NCBI RefSeq assembly: GCF_004349085.1 | Contig: NZ_SMFM01000002.1 | Coordinates: 744,001-808,000 of the forward strand | Origin: Flavobacterium caseinilyticum | Lineage (GTDB): Bacteria > Bacteroidota > Bacteroidia > Flavobacteriales > Flavobacteriaceae | Length of the DNA stretch: 64,000 nucleotides | Direction of reading: 5' to 3' | Shown here: piece by piece, positions 19,228 to 27,972 of the stretch | Position numbering within the stretch: position 1 is the stretch's first letter | How the letters are laid out: every line of letters starts with the position of its first letter | Translations under genes and position numbers: made by a program | Notes under the pieces: generated by a model | The model's database searches: none | Told to the model about the DNA's origin: nothing | The model's input: only the letters and a program-made list of their open reading frames with translations

Positions 19228-20181
19228 TTATTTAAAAAAACTATCTACAAACTCATATTTATTAAAAACCTGCAAATCTTCAATTCCTTCACCCACACCA
19301 ATATATTTTACAGGAATTTGAAATTGATCGGAAATACCAATCACAACCCCGCCTTTGGCAGTACCGTCCAATTTAGTAACTGCTAAACAAGTCACTTCGG
19401 TAGCTGCTGTAAATTGTTTCGCTTGTTCAAAAGCATTCTGACCGGTTGATCCATCCAAAACCAATAACACATCATGTGGCGCGTCACCAACGACTTTTTG
19501 CATCACTCGTTTTACCTTGGTCAACTCGTTCATTAAGTTAATTTTATTATGCAAACGACCTGCGGTATCAATAATAACAATGTCGGCATTTTGAGCCACT
19601 GCTGATTGCAAGGTATCAAAAGCTACCGAAGCGGGATCACTTCCCATATCCTGACGAACAATAGGAACGCCTACTCGATCTGCCCAAATTTGTAATTGAT
19701 CAATTGCTGCTGCACGAAAAGTATCCGCCGCACCAAGCACAACCTTGTAGCCCTGTTTTTTAAATTGATACGCTAATTTACCAATGGTAGTCGTTTTCCC
19801 AACACCGTTTACCCCAACAACCATTAAAACATAAGGCTTGGCTTGAATTGGAATTACAAATTCACTGGCTTCCCCAGAATTGGTCTCTGATAACAAAGCT
19901 GCAATTTCTTCTCTAAGGATTTGGTTGAGTTCTTCTATTCCCAAATATTTATCTGAAGCCACACGGCTTTCTATTCGGGTAATAATCTTTAAGGTTGTAT
20001 TCACACCAACATCTGAGGCCACTAAGATTTCCTCTAAATTATCTAAAACTTCATCATCAACCTTAGACTTTCCGGCAACCGCTTTGGTTAGCTTTGAAAA
20101 GAAATTTGTTTTTGATTTTTCAAGACCTTTGTCTAATGTTTCTTTTTTCTCTGATGAAAATATTCTTTTGAAAAAACTCAT
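19228..20181 (-). CDS. ftsY: Signal recognition particle receptor FtsY
   Basis: The 317-residue GTPase is the receptor that docks SRP-ribosome complexes at the inner membrane. The NG domain is complete: P loop GVNGVGKTTTIGKLA, then DTFRAAAIDQL, DTAGRLHN, and the guanine-specific TKLDGTAKGG. The acidic A domain typical of E. coli FtsY is nearly absent; only a short charged start (SFFKRIFSSEKKETLDKG) remains, as is usual in Bacteroidota. It follows the DUF4295-rpmG-rpmB group on the minus strand but is separated from it by a terminator at 20259-20288. Confidence 0.96.
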   Translation of the reverse strand: MSFFKRIFSSEKKETLDKGLEKSKTNFFSKLTKAVAGKSKVDDEVLDNLEEILVASDVGVNTTLKIITRIESRVASDKYLGIEELNQILREEIAALLSETNSGEASEFVIPIQAKPYVLMVVGVNGVGKTTTIGKLAYQFKKQGYKVVLGAADTFRAAAIDQLQIWADRVGVPIVRQDMGSDPASVAFDTLQSAVAQNADIVIIDTAGRLHNKINLMNELTKVKRVMQKVVGDAPHDVLLVLDGSTGQNAFEQAKQFTAATEVTCLAVTKLDGTAKGGVVIGISDQFQIPVKYIGVGEGIEDLQVFNKYEFVDSFFK

Positions 20182-20258
20182 TGTATAAATAGTATTAAGA
20201 ATGAAGTATTTAAGTCCAACGAACCAATACGTTTTCTACTGGTAAATATAGAAAATAA

Positions 20259-20288
20259 AAAAGCTACTTCCGAATGAAAGTAGCTTTT
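20259..20288 (-). terminator. Terminator after the DUF4295 gene
   Basis: On the minus strand AAAAGCTACTTTC pairs with its complement across an eight-base loop and is followed by TTTTTTATTTT. It ends the ribosomal protein group before ftsY. Confidence 0.75.
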
Positions 20289-20309
20289 CTATATAATGCT
20301 TATTGAATA

Positions 20310-20462
20310 TTATTTCTTTTTCAAGAATTCATCAACTGATTCTGGAGTCATAATAGATTCTACGAATGTATATGCACCTGTTTTAGGAGATTTCACCATT
20401 TTGATGGCTTTTGATAATCTCTTAGAAGCTGTCTGTAACGTTGCTACTGTTTTCTTTGCCAT
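20310..20462 (-). CDS. DUF4295 family protein, Bacteroidota ribosomal protein bL38
   Basis: The 50-residue protein MAKKTVATLQ...FLKKK is very basic and belongs to DUF4295, a family restricted to Bacteroidota. As I recall, the cryo-EM structure of the Flavobacterium johnsoniae ribosome assigned this family as a large-subunit protein named bL38. The gene is the last of a trio with rpmB and rpmG (spacing 9 bases from rpmG), which by itself supports a ribosomal role. The start ATG at 20462 and stop at 20310 are clear. Confidence 0.85.
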   Translation of the reverse strand: MAKKTVATLQTASKRLSKAIKMVKSPKTGAYTFVESIMTPESVDEFLKKK

Positions 20463-20471
20463 GACTAATAA

Positions 20472-20654
20472 TTATTTAATTTCTTTATGAACAGTTACAC
20501 GTTTCAAGATTGGATTAAATTTTTTAATCTCTAATCTGTCCGGAGTATTTTTTTTGTTCTTTGTTGTTATGTATCTTGAAGTCCCTGCAACACCTGATGT
20601 TTTGTGTTCAGTACATTCTAAAATTACCTGGATTCTATTACCTTTCTTTGCCAT
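20472..20654 (-). CDS. rpmG: 50S ribosomal protein L33
   Basis: The 60-residue basic protein ([18 protein letters not shown], then [20 protein letters not shown]) is bL33 of the large ribosomal subunit. The zinc-binding CxxC pairs of the 'C+' form are missing (a single Cys14), so this is the zinc-independent type. It lies between rpmB and the DUF4295 gene with short spacers of 27 and 9 bases, forming one operon. Confidence 0.95.
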   Translation of the reverse strand: MAKKGNRIQVILECTEHKTSGVAGTSRYITTKNKKNTPDRLEIKKFNPILKRVTVHKEIK

Positions 20655-20681
20655 CTTGCTATTTTTTTATTTTGGAAGGGA

Positions 20682-20918
20682 TTATTTAATAAATCCTTCT
20701 GACTGAGCTTTTTTCAAAACTGCAGCGATTCCATTTTTATTAATTGTTTTTATCGTAGATGCAGCTACTCTTAGAGTAATCCATCTATCTTCTTCTGGAA
20801 GATAAAAACGCTTTTTAACTAAGTTTACAGAAAATTTTCTCTTAGTTTTGTTCATAGCGTGAGAAACGTTATTTCCTACCATCGCTCTTTTACCTGTAAG
20901 GTCACAAACTCTTGACAT
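20682..20918 (-). CDS. rpmB: 50S ribosomal protein L28
   Basis: The 78-residue protein begins [21 protein letters not shown] and continues with [26 protein letters not shown], the standard bL28 pattern. Only one cysteine (Cys5) remains from the zinc motif. It is the first gene of the ribosomal trio rpmB-rpmG-DUF4295 and lies 72 bases after cinA on the same strand. Confidence 0.96.
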   Translation of the reverse strand: MSRVCDLTGKRAMVGNNVSHAMNKTKRKFSVNLVKKRFYLPEEDRWITLRVAASTIKTINKNGIAAVLKKAQSEGFIK

Positions 20919-20990
20919 TATACTTATCTTTTATCGTTATTCAAAATCAGGGTGCAAAGAAAAGAAAAATAAACCTATTAACCAACAATA

Positions 20991-22244
20991 TTATCGCACA
21001 TTTTTCAAAATTTCTTTCTGTAATAGTTCCAAACTTTTAATTACCGCTCTATCTATCACTTTTTCACGGGGTTGACCAAAATTAAATTCTTCAACAATTA
21101 TTTCATTTGGCGTAGCTAATGCGATAAAAACAGTTCCTAATTCCGCGTTTGAGTCTCCTTTTGTCGGACCGGCATTTCCCGTTGTCGCAATTGCATAATC
21201 CGTTTTCATCATCTTTTTTACACTCAACGCCATCCCCGAAACTACTTCCCTGCTCACCACTGAATATTCGTTTATAAGACTTTCCGGAATGCCTAAAACA
21301 TTAATTTTCACCTCTGTTCCGTAAGAAACTACACTGCCTTTAAAATAGCTCGAAGCTCCCGGAACCGATGTTAACAAAGCTGCAATTTTACCTCCGGTGC
21401 AGCTTTCGGCACTCGAAATGGTTTTATTTTGCTTTACAAGCATTTTACCAACCACAACTTCGATGGTTTCTTCATCATCAAAACCACCAATTATATCGTG
21501 AATAAGTGCATCAAGAGAAGCTACATTTTCATCAATAGCCGCTTCTAATTTTTTCTTATCGATACCTCGGGCAGAAAGTCGCAAACGAACTCTCCCAGGA
21601 CTTGGTAAATAAGCCAATTTGATGAATTCCGGAAGGTTATTTTCCCAATCTTCGATTCGTTCCGCCACCAGACTTTCGCCCTGTCCGTACGTCAGAATTG
21701 TTTTATGGATAATATACGGACGTTTGTATTCCCGAACTACTTTAGGGATGATTTCATTTTCTACCAAATATTTCATTTCATAAGGAACTCCGGGAAGCGA
21801 AATAAAAACGGTATTTTCCTTTTTCATCCACATCCCCGGCGCAGTACCCACCTGATTGTGAAGCACCGTACATTTTGATGGAACCAGCGCCTGATCTTTA
21901 TTGATTTGCGATGCTGTTCTGTTCATCACACGCTCAATAAGCTCAATAACATGCTTTTCGACCGCTTCATCAATGATCAGTTCATCTTCAAAGTAATCAC
22001 AGAATGTTTTCTTGGTCACATCATCTTTTGTTGGCCCTAAACCGCCCGTAACAATCACTAAATCTACTTTGTTTTGAAGAGAGGCAAACGTATCTAAAAT
22101 ATGCTTTTTATCATCACTTATCGAAATCATTTCGTTGATTTCAACTCCAATTTTGTCTAACGATTTGGCAATAAAACCAGAATTTGTATCGACAATTTGA
22201 CCTATTAAAATTTCGTCACCAATGGTAACTATAGTTGCTTTCAT
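20991..22244 (-). CDS. cinA: CinA family protein (nicotinamide-nucleotide amidohydrolase)
   Basis: The 417-residue protein has two domains. Residues 1-170 are the MoaB/MogA-like domain ([40 protein letters not shown]). Residues about 260-417 are the CinA C-terminal domain with [13 protein letters not shown] and [13 protein letters not shown]. The C-terminal domain of such proteins deamidates nicotinamide mononucleotide for NAD recycling, while the N-terminal domain can have ADP-ribose pyrophosphatase activity. Length is normal and the start is ATG. It precedes rpmB, an arrangement seen in other flavobacteria as far as I know. Confidence 0.93.
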   Translation of the reverse strand: MKATIVTIGDEILIGQIVDTNSGFIAKSLDKIGVEINEMISISDDKKHILDTFASLQNKVDLVIVTGGLGPTKDDVTKKTFCDYFEDELIIDEAVEKHVIELIERVMNRTASQINKDQALVPSKCTVLHNQVGTAPGMWMKKENTVFISLPGVPYEMKYLVENEIIPKVVREYKRPYIIHKTILTYGQGESLVAERIEDWENNLPEFIKLAYLPSPGRVRLRLSARGIDKKKLEAAIDENVASLDALIHDIIGGFDDEETIEVVVGKMLVKQNKTISSAESCTGGKIAALLTSVPGASSYFKGSVVSYGTEVKINVLGIPESLINEYSVVSREVVSGMALSVKKMMKTDYAIATTGNAGPTKGDSNAELGTVFIALATPNEIIVEEFNFGQPREKVIDRAVIKSLELLQKEILKNVR

Positions 22245-22319
22245 TTATTTAATTAAAATTTTAAATTTATCTCTACCACTACAATCAAACAATGTATACT
22301 TGCTCACTTTAGGATTTGT

Positions 22320-22988
22320 TTAATCACATTCTGCAGGGATTTCTAAAAATTTTTGGATTTTTGCAAATTGTGAAAGTTTATAGATAAACTCATACTGCTT
22401 TTTATCGTGACTAAGGGAGAAAATTTCTTTTGCAATACCATTTGGTCTGTTTTTACTTGTTGCACTAACATCGAATATACTTGAAAACATCATTAATGGA
22501 GGATGAAAATCCGTATTGTTTTCTACAATGTAATTTGAGATTCCACGATTATATCTTTTCGACTCTGCATTTTTACGATACTTCATCTCATAATTCTGAT
22601 AGGAAATTCCATTGATTAAAGTATCCTTTTTATTGATAAAATCAAACCTCGCCGAATCGTATTTGCGCTTGTCTTTCTGATATTGAATATTTTCACAACT
22701 CAACACCATGGTTTCAGCTTTAAAAAAATCATTTTTATCAATTGTGGAAATACTGCGAATGCCTTTTTCATCCTTAAAATCCATTTTGAAATTCAAATTA
22801 TCCTCTTCATAAACATAAACGCTATAACTATCGTCTTCAGAATTAGTTAAAAGGTATCGTTTCTCTGGTTTTGAAGTTTCATTTTTCTGAAAATTATATT
22901 CAATGATATAATTAAAAGAATAATTTTTCTGAGAATATATGGTAAATGAACAAAATAAAAAAAACAGAAGTCCTATTTTGTCTTTCAT
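22320..22988 (-). CDS. Secreted protein of unknown function
   Basis: The 222-residue protein has a signal peptide at 1-19 (IGLLFFLFCSFTIYSQ). It then shows a beta-strand-rich pattern (NYSFNYIIEYNFQK, YLLTNSEDDSYSVYVY) like the GLPGLI-type and related small exported proteins of flavobacteria, but the GLPGLI motif itself is absent. It ends in EIPAECD. A periplasmic or outer-membrane-associated role is likely. The gene stands alone, 75 bases upstream of cinA on the same strand. Confidence 0.6.
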   Translation of the reverse strand: MKDKIGLLFFLFCSFTIYSQKNYSFNYIIEYNFQKNETSKPEKRYLLTNSEDDSYSVYVYEEDNLNFKMDFKDEKGIRSISTIDKNDFFKAETMVLSCENIQYQKDKRKYDSARFDFINKKDTLINGISYQNYEMKYRKNAESKRYNRGISNYIVENNTDFHPPLMMFSSIFDVSATSKNRPNGIAKEIFSLSHDKKQYEFIYKLSQFAKIQKFLEIPAECD

Positions 22989-23081
22989 ATTTGTCTTTTA
23001 AGTTCAAAGGAGTGTGTTTGTTTTTTTAAATAAGTAGCATTAAATAAATAGTATTCACTTGCAATTTTCGTGAGAGATAAA

Positions 23082-23119
23082 AGTGAAAATCCTCCCGCTT
23101 TTCCGGGAGATTACTTCAC
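23082..23119. terminator. Hairpin, probable terminator
   Basis: GTGAA...CTCCCG pairs with CGGGAG...TTCAC around a short loop. It lies downstream of the Hpt gene in its direction of transcription, but the T run is broken, so it may also be a processed or structural hairpin. Confidence 0.4.
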
Positions 23120-23157
23120 CTAATTATATTTTCATAGGAGTTCAATGAACTTCGTTT

Positions 23158-23209
23158 GTAACGGATAGCACGACCACGCTGTAACGATAGTGAAAACGTG
23201 GTCACGCCA
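23158..23209 (+). repeat. Dispersed repeat family B, partial copy
   Basis: Contains GGATAGCACGACCACG and AACGTGGTCACGCC. This resembles the right half of the repeat at 49092-49177 (GAAAGCCCGACCC then GTGGTCACGCC). The ACCACG/CGTGGT arms pair around a loop. It abuts the stop of the Hpt gene. Confidence 0.5.
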
Positions 23210-23214
23210 CAATA

Positions 23215-23559
23215 TTACAAATCGAAATCTTTTTTGATTTCTTTAATAGCGTCGTTGACTTGGTTTTTTACGCTCTTAAAAGTTTCTTTAATGTCTTTCT
23301 TTTTACCTTCAGCTTTCGTCCAGGCTTCGACCTGAAGAATCTCTTCAAAAGCGACGTTTAAACCCATCAAATCTAAGGTTGGCTTTATCTTGTGCGCATA
23401 GGCATAAGCATGCTTGTGGTCTTTCTTTTTAATTCCTTCCTTTATTTGTTGTAAATCATCTGGAACTTCGGTAACGAATAAAGTCAGAATTTCATTTACA
23501 AATTCCGGATCGTTGTCTGAAAGTGCGTACACTTTTGAAAGGTTGTAGTTTATAGCCAT
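23215..23559 (-). CDS. Stand-alone histidine phosphotransfer (Hpt) protein
   Basis: The 114-residue protein is a helical Hpt domain with the phospho-acceptor motif AHKIKPTLDLMG, His56. Such proteins shuttle phosphate between hybrid kinases and response regulators. Its start codon shares one base with the stop of the upstream FAH gene (TAATG at 23559), so the two are translationally coupled. A possible partner in this window is the hybrid kinase at 3654-5765, which has a receiver but no Hpt; that link is only an inference. The lysine-rich C-terminus is unusual for the family. Confidence 0.85.
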   Translation of the reverse strand: MAINYNLSKVYALSDNDPEFVNEILTLFVTEVPDDLQQIKEGIKKKDHKHAYAYAHKIKPTLDLMGLNVAFEEILQVEAWTKAEGKKKDIKETFKSVKNQVNDAIKEIKKDFDL

Positions 23560-24170
23560 TATTTTACTTGTATTCTAAATAGTTGTTGTCCTTCTAAAAA
23601 TCCTTCCAAAACGTCGTCTGGCTTTACAGCAGCGACTCCTTCCGGGGTTCCCGTAAAAATAATATCACCAATTTTTAACGTAAAAAACTGAGAAACATAT
23701 GAAATGAGTTCGTCAATTTTCCACAGCATAAAACTAGAATTACTTATTTGTACTGTCTTATTATTATTGGTTAATTCAAAAGTAATATTTTCTAGTGAAC
23801 TAAATTGATTTTTTGGCAAAAATTCACCTATAACTGCCGAGCCGTCAAATGCTTTTGCTTTTTCCCAAGGCAGTCCTTTTGCTTTTAATTTATCCTGTAG
23901 ATCACGAGCGGTAAAATCGATTCCGACACTAATTTCATCATAATATTTATGCGCAAATTTAGGTTCGATGTATTTCCCCACTTTACTTATTTTGACAATA
24001 ATTTCAATTTCATGGTGCACATCTTCCGAGAATTCCGGGATTACAAACGGGTGTTGTTTCAACAATACAGCCGAATCCGGCTTCATGAAAACTACCGGTT
24101 CCGTTGGTCTTTCGTTATGCAATTCCTCTATATGATTGGTGTAATTCCTACCGATGCAGATTATTTTCAT
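23559..24170 (-). CDS. Fumarylacetoacetate hydrolase family protein
   Basis: The 203-residue protein is a single-domain FAH fold enzyme: it starts KIICIGRNYTNHIEEL and contains the metal-ligand region HHEIEIIVKI, DFTARDLQDKLK, KAFDGSAVIGEF and the late GDIIFTGTPEGVA. Relatives hydrolyse or decarboxylate acylpyruvates and oxaloacetate. The specific substrate cannot be told from the sequence. It lies between an exonuclease gene (42 bases upstream) and the Hpt gene (one-base overlap) in a minus-strand operon. Confidence 0.88.
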   Translation of the reverse strand: MKIICIGRNYTNHIEELHNERPTEPVVFMKPDSAVLLKQHPFVIPEFSEDVHHEIEIIVKISKVGKYIEPKFAHKYYDEISVGIDFTARDLQDKLKAKGLPWEKAKAFDGSAVIGEFLPKNQFSSLENITFELTNNNKTVQISNSSFMLWKIDELISYVSQFFTLKIGDIIFTGTPEGVAAVKPDDVLEGFLEGQQLFRIQVK

Positions 24171-24212
24171 TTCTTGTTAATTAAAAAATTAAATGATTAA
24201 AAGATTCAAAAA

Positions 24213-24989
24213 TTAGCTTAATTTATTATTCAGTTTTCGAAGTTTAATCGCTGTTAAAACTTTTTTGGTATACAACGGAAAATCAGCATTTTGAATCCAA
24301 CTGAAATAACCGGGTTCTGTTTCCAAAATTTTACCCACTTTTACTCCTTTATGTTTTCCAAAAGTGAAAATTTCTTCATTGTCTTTATCAAAAGCTATCA
24401 TTCCGGCAAAATCAGCGATTTTTTTTCGAGTTGTAAACTCTGATAATGATTTCATGTCGTTTTCCAGTTCCGGATAACGGTCCAGTTGTGCTTTCAAAAT
24501 TTCATAAGTAGCCATCGTATCTGCTTCTGCAGAATGCGCATTTTCAAGCGTTTTTCCGCAATAAAACTTATGTGCCGCGCTTAAAGTTCGCTCTTCCATT
24601 TTATGAAAAACAGTTTGCACATCTACTGAAACTCTATTTTTCATGTCAAAATCTACTCCGGCACGTAACATTTCTTCGGCCAATAACGGAATATCAAAAC
24701 GATCTGAATTAAATCCAGCCAAATCACTGTCTTTAATCATATTATAAACTTGCGTCGCTAACTCATTAAAAGTAGGTTCATTCGCCACTTTTTCATCAGT
24801 AATTCCATGGACAGCCGTTGTCTGCGGCGGAATTGGAATCGTTGGATTTACCAGCCAGGTTTTGCTTTCTTTATTTCCGTTTGGAAAAACTTTGAATATT
24901 GAGATTTCTACAATTCTATCTTTCCCGATGTCAATTCCTGTGGTTTCAAGATCGAAAAAGCAAATTGGTTTATTGAGTTTAAGTTCCAT
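24213..24989 (-). CDS. DnaQ-like 3'-5' exonuclease
   Basis: The 258-residue protein has a DEDDh exonuclease domain: FFDLETTG with Asp13 and Glu15, the ExoII region GFNSDRFDIPLL, and the ExoIII region ENAHSAEADTMATYEIL. A C-terminal module (about 190-250, FTFGKHKGVKVG, then YFSWIQNADFP) is the small domain often attached to exodeoxyribonuclease X-like proteins. This is not the whole proofreading subunit arrangement of E. coli; a repair or RNA role is also possible. It is the first gene of the exonuclease-FAH-Hpt operon. Confidence 0.88.
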   Translation of the reverse strand: MELKLNKPICFFDLETTGIDIGKDRIVEISIFKVFPNGNKESKTWLVNPTIPIPPQTTAVHGITDEKVANEPTFNELATQVYNMIKDSDLAGFNSDRFDIPLLAEEMLRAGVDFDMKNRVSVDVQTVFHKMEERTLSAAHKFYCGKTLENAHSAEADTMATYEILKAQLDRYPELENDMKSLSEFTTRKKIADFAGMIAFDKDNEEIFTFGKHKGVKVGKILETEPGYFSWIQNADFPLYTKKVLTAIKLRKLNNKLS

Positions 24990-25085
24990 TTTTAAATTTT
25001 GTGTGGTTACAAATATAGAAATTTGGGTTTAATTCCGTTTAAAGTTCCACCTTTAAAGTTCCAGAAGACCTCAAAAAAAGAAAAC

Positions 25086-25113
25086 CCGATTGATTTTTGA
25101 AAATCAATCGGGC
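25086..25113 (-). terminator. Terminator after the E2 gene
   Basis: CCCGATTGATTTT and its exact complement form a 13-base stem with a very short loop, followed on the minus strand by TTTTCTTTTTTT. It is 21 bases past the E2 stop codon. Confidence 0.85.
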
Positions 25114-25134
25114 TTTTATTGTAATTATAAAGTT

Positions 25135-26460
25135 TTAAACATCTCTGTTTACATCAAATGCTTCTAAATATTCAGCGACTCTTTTTACAAAACTACCTCC
25201 TAACGCGCCGTCGACCACTCTGTGATCATAGCTGTGCGACAAGAACATTTTCTGGCGAATCCCGATAAAATCTCCATCGGGAGTTTCAATTACCGCCGGC
25301 ATTTTACGGATTGCTCCAAGGGCTAAAATACCCACTTGCGGCTGATTCAAAATTGGCGTGCCAAAAACACTTCCAAAAGTTCCGACATTCGTAACCGTAT
25401 AGGTTCCGCCTTGTGTATCGTCCGGTTTTAGTTTACCCGCTTTTGCGCGACCACCTAAATCGTTTACCGCTTTGGCCATTCCTACTAAATTCAATTGATC
25501 CGCATTTTTAATAACGGGAACAATTAAGTTTCCGTTTGGTAACGAAGCCGCCATTCCAAGGTTGATATTTTTCTTTTTGATGATATAATCGCCATCAACA
25601 GAAATATTCATTCCAGGATAATCTTTCAACGCTTTCGCAACCGCTTCCATGAAAATTGGGGTATACGTCAACTTCTCTCCTTCTCTCTTTTCGAAAGTAT
25701 TTTTATTTTTCTCTCTCCATTTTACAATATTCGTAACATCGACTTCAATAAATGATTGTACGTGAGCCGAAGTTTGTACCGAAGCGACCATATAACCCGC
25801 AATCAGCTTGCGCATTCTGTCCATTTCTATAATTTCATCACCACCACTTACAGAAACCGGAGCTGCTTTTTGAGCCACTGGAGCAACAACAGGTTTTTGA
25901 ACTGCGGCAACCGGAGCGGCAACTGCAGGCTGGCTAGTTCTATTTTTTACGTAGTCTAAAATATCATTTTTAGTTACTCTTCCTTCTTTTCCTGTGCCTG
26001 AAATTGCTGCTAATTCAGCAACCGAAACTCCTTCTTCTTTAGCGATATTTTTCACCAAAGGCGATAAGAATTTTTCAGATTCCGAATAATCAGCAGAGAA
26101 ATCCTTTAAAGAGGCATCATTTTCTTGGGTTACAGACACTTCCGGTTTCACCGCTTTTGTCAATTCAGCAATAACCTCAGGAGCAACCGCTTCATTAACA
26201 ATTGAGACACGTTCTCCACCTTCGGTTTCAATAATTGCGATAGTTTGACCCACTTGAACCAAATCATCTTTTCCGAACAATTGTTCAACCAAAATTCCGG
26301 AAACTTCGCTTGGCACTTCACTGTCTACTTTGTCTGTAGCAATTTCAAGTACAGCTTCGTCAGCTTCAATTCTGTCTCCCACTTCTTTTAACCAGTTTGT
26401 AATGGTTGCTTCTGCAACGCTTTCTCCCATTTTTGGAAGTTTTAATTCAAATCTTGCCAT
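25135..26460 (-). CDS. Dihydrolipoamide acyltransferase (E2) of a 2-oxoacid dehydrogenase complex
   Basis: The 441-residue protein carries one N-terminal lipoyl domain (1-78; attachment Lys44 in IATDKVDSEV) and a peripheral-subunit-binding domain at about 130-172 (LSPLVKNIAKEEGV, GRVTKNDILDYV). An Ala/Pro/Val-rich flexible linker follows. The catalytic acyltransferase domain ends with SHSYDHRVVDGALGG, which holds the active His and Asp. The domain order is that of branched-chain or pyruvate/2-oxoglutarate E2 chains. The LPKMGESVAEATI opening favours the branched-chain type. E1 and E3 genes are not nearby. A -7 box (TATATTTG) lies at 26516-26523. Confidence 0.9.
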   Translation of the reverse strand: MARFELKLPKMGESVAEATITNWLKEVGDRIEADEAVLEIATDKVDSEVPSEVSGILVEQLFGKDDLVQVGQTIAIIETEGGERVSIVNEAVAPEVIAELTKAVKPEVSVTQENDASLKDFSADYSESEKFLSPLVKNIAKEEGVSVAELAAISGTGKEGRVTKNDILDYVKNRTSQPAVAAPVAAVQKPVVAPVAQKAAPVSVSGGDEIIEMDRMRKLIAGYMVASVQTSAHVQSFIEVDVTNIVKWREKNKNTFEKREGEKLTYTPIFMEAVAKALKDYPGMNISVDGDYIIKKKNINLGMAASLPNGNLIVPVIKNADQLNLVGMAKAVNDLGGRAKAGKLKPDDTQGGTYTVTNVGTFGSVFGTPILNQPQVGILALGAIRKMPAVIETPDGDFIGIRQKMFLSHSYDHRVVDGALGGSFVKRVAEYLEAFDVNRDV

Positions 26461-26515
26461 ATTGTTAACCTAAAAGGTGATATTGATTTTCAGTTTGCGA
26501 AATTACTAAATATTT

Positions 26516-26523
26516 CAAATATA
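26516..26523 (-). promoter_or_regulatory. Likely -7 box of the E2 gene
   Basis: TATATTTG on the minus strand, 56 bases before the E2 start codon. No good -33 TTG is seen at the expected distance. Confidence 0.4.
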
Positions 26524-26544
26524 AATTACATTAAATGTAATTTA
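26524..26544 (-). terminator. Hairpin directly after the glycosyltransferase stop codon
   Basis: AAATTACAT, loop TAA, ATGTAATTT: a perfect nine-base stem beginning at the base next to the stop codon. AT-rich and without a long T run, so a weak terminator at best; it could also be a binding site for the E2 promoter beside it. Confidence 0.4.
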
Positions 26545-27732
26545 TTACTCTATTTCTATAATCTCACCTCTCTCGTTACTATTGTTACTTCCTATTAAAA
26601 AATTAGCGGTTTTAGGTATAATTTTAAAGGTAATCCCTTTAATCCTTGACGATTCGAGAATTGCGATACATTCTTTAAAAGAAATGAATTCGTTATCTAA
26701 AATAAATTCCACTGCTTTTTTGTTTTTAACAGAAGACGAAATTACCATTTTTTCTGTTTTTAAATCGTGAAACCGGACTTTATTTTGCAAAACAAGATGC
26801 AGTTTATCCGCTAATTTTTCGTTTTCCGAATACAAAAGATATGATTTTGGAACTGTTTTTATTACAGATTTCCCTTGAAACATTTTTACCAAAGAAAAAA
26901 ACACGATTCCTGTCTTCATAAAAATCGAGAATAACGCGGATCCCGAACCATCGGGACTAAAATGCTTTTTGTAAAAGAAATTCATTGCTTGCTGAAACCG
27001 CTTCATATACGTTTCGTCCTTAACGGTGCTTTCTCCTTTATAATGGATTACGGTCGTTTCATGGAAATAATAATTCGACTTTCCTTTTAGCAAAATCCGA
27101 TAAGACAAATCGATATCATCTGAATACATGAAACAATCTTCATCAAATCCGCCCACTTCAACATACAAATCCCTTTTCAAGAACATAAATGCACCCACAA
27201 GAATGTCTACTTTTCCTGTTTGGTTTTCGTTTAAATCTTGCGCATAATATTTTCCAAAAGTTTTTGATTTGGAAAACAATTTATACAAACTGGTAACCTT
27301 TGTAAAAGCGACCCAAGGTGTTGGAACACCCCGTTTACTTTCGGGCAAAAAATTTCCCGCTCCATCGATGAGTTTGCAACCTACAATTCCTAAACTATTC
27401 TTCTCGACTGCGTCCGAAGTGACAAAATTCAAAATTTTCACAAACGTATCTTCGGCGACAACCGTATCGGGATTCAAAATACAAATGTATTCGCCTTTGG
27501 CTTGGGCTACGCCAATGTTGTTGCCTTTTGGAAAACCAATATTTTCGTTATTTTGAATGAGTTTTACGTTTGGAAAACGATGTTTCATCATGGCACAACT
27601 GTCATCGAAAGAATTATTATCGATTACAATGATTTCACCGTCAATGGTTTCTAAAGCGTTCTGAACGCTTAAAACACAGAGCTCGAGGAAATACCGAACG
27701 TTGTAATTGAGGATAATGACGGATAACTGCAT
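26545..27732 (-). CDS. Glycosyltransferase family 2
   Basis: The 395-residue enzyme has an N-terminal GT-A domain: LSVIILNYNVRYFLELC at the start, the nucleotide-sugar Asp in IVIDNNSFDDS, NIGFPKGNNIGV, and the NPDTVV metal motif. It continues with DEDCFMYSDDIDLSYRI and the amphipathic region near HYKGEST. This is the WbbL/rhamnosyltransferase-like subgroup that builds surface polysaccharides on the cytoplasmic face of the inner membrane. About 110 C-terminal residues have no named domain. Acceptor and donor are unknown. It is a single gene. Confidence 0.88.
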   Translation of the reverse strand: MQLSVIILNYNVRYFLELCVLSVQNALETIDGEIIVIDNNSFDDSCAMMKHRFPNVKLIQNNENIGFPKGNNIGVAQAKGEYICILNPDTVVAEDTFVKILNFVTSDAVEKNSLGIVGCKLIDGAGNFLPESKRGVPTPWVAFTKVTSLYKLFSKSKTFGKYYAQDLNENQTGKVDILVGAFMFLKRDLYVEVGGFDEDCFMYSDDIDLSYRILLKGKSNYYFHETTVIHYKGESTVKDETYMKRFQQAMNFFYKKHFSPDGSGSALFSIFMKTGIVFFSLVKMFQGKSVIKTVPKSYLLYSENEKLADKLHLVLQNKVRFHDLKTEKMVISSSVKNKKAVEFILDNEFISFKECIAILESSRIKGITFKIIPKTANFLIGSNNSNERGEIIEIE

Positions 27733-27804
27733 TTTTCAAAGATATATTTTAAGATGTAACAACACAAAGTATTAAGGTTACAAAATACAAAAACATGTTT
27801 CCCT

Positions 27805-27872
27805 TTAGCCCCGATTACAGTGAAAATCCTTTGAGAGGAACGAACAAAGATTGAAGCGGAAAGCGGGAACTA
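27805..27872 (-). repeat. Dispersed repeat family A, copy 2
   Basis: Inverted copy: read on the minus strand it has TAGTTCCCGCTTTCCGCTTC, then AATCTTTG, a loop, CAAAGGATT and ATCGGGGCTAA. The CTTTG/CAAAG arms form the central hairpin. It lies between two divergent genes. Confidence 0.65.
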
Positions 27873-27931
27873 TATCAGCAAGTAAGCCTAAATCATTCGC
27901 TCCAAATTCTAATTATAAACTTGAGAAACTT

Positions 27932-27939
27932 TACTTTTG
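27932..27939 (+). promoter_or_regulatory. Likely -7 box of the secreted protein gene
   Basis: TACTTTTG, 33 bases before the TTG start at 27973. It would lie across the start of any longer reading frame and so argues for the inner start. No -33 TTG at proper distance. Confidence 0.4.
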
Positions 27940-27972
27940 TTACATATTAACGAATCTCAAGATAATAATTCA

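Noticed and set aside
20296..20490. Plus-strand frame of 64 codons over the DUF4295 gene
   Set aside because: Antisense shadow of the 50-residue ribosomal protein gene at 20310-20462, which has the family sequence and tight operon spacing.
23082..23119. Riboswitch
   Set aside because: The structure is a simple hairpin downstream of a gene, without a conserved ligand-binding core.
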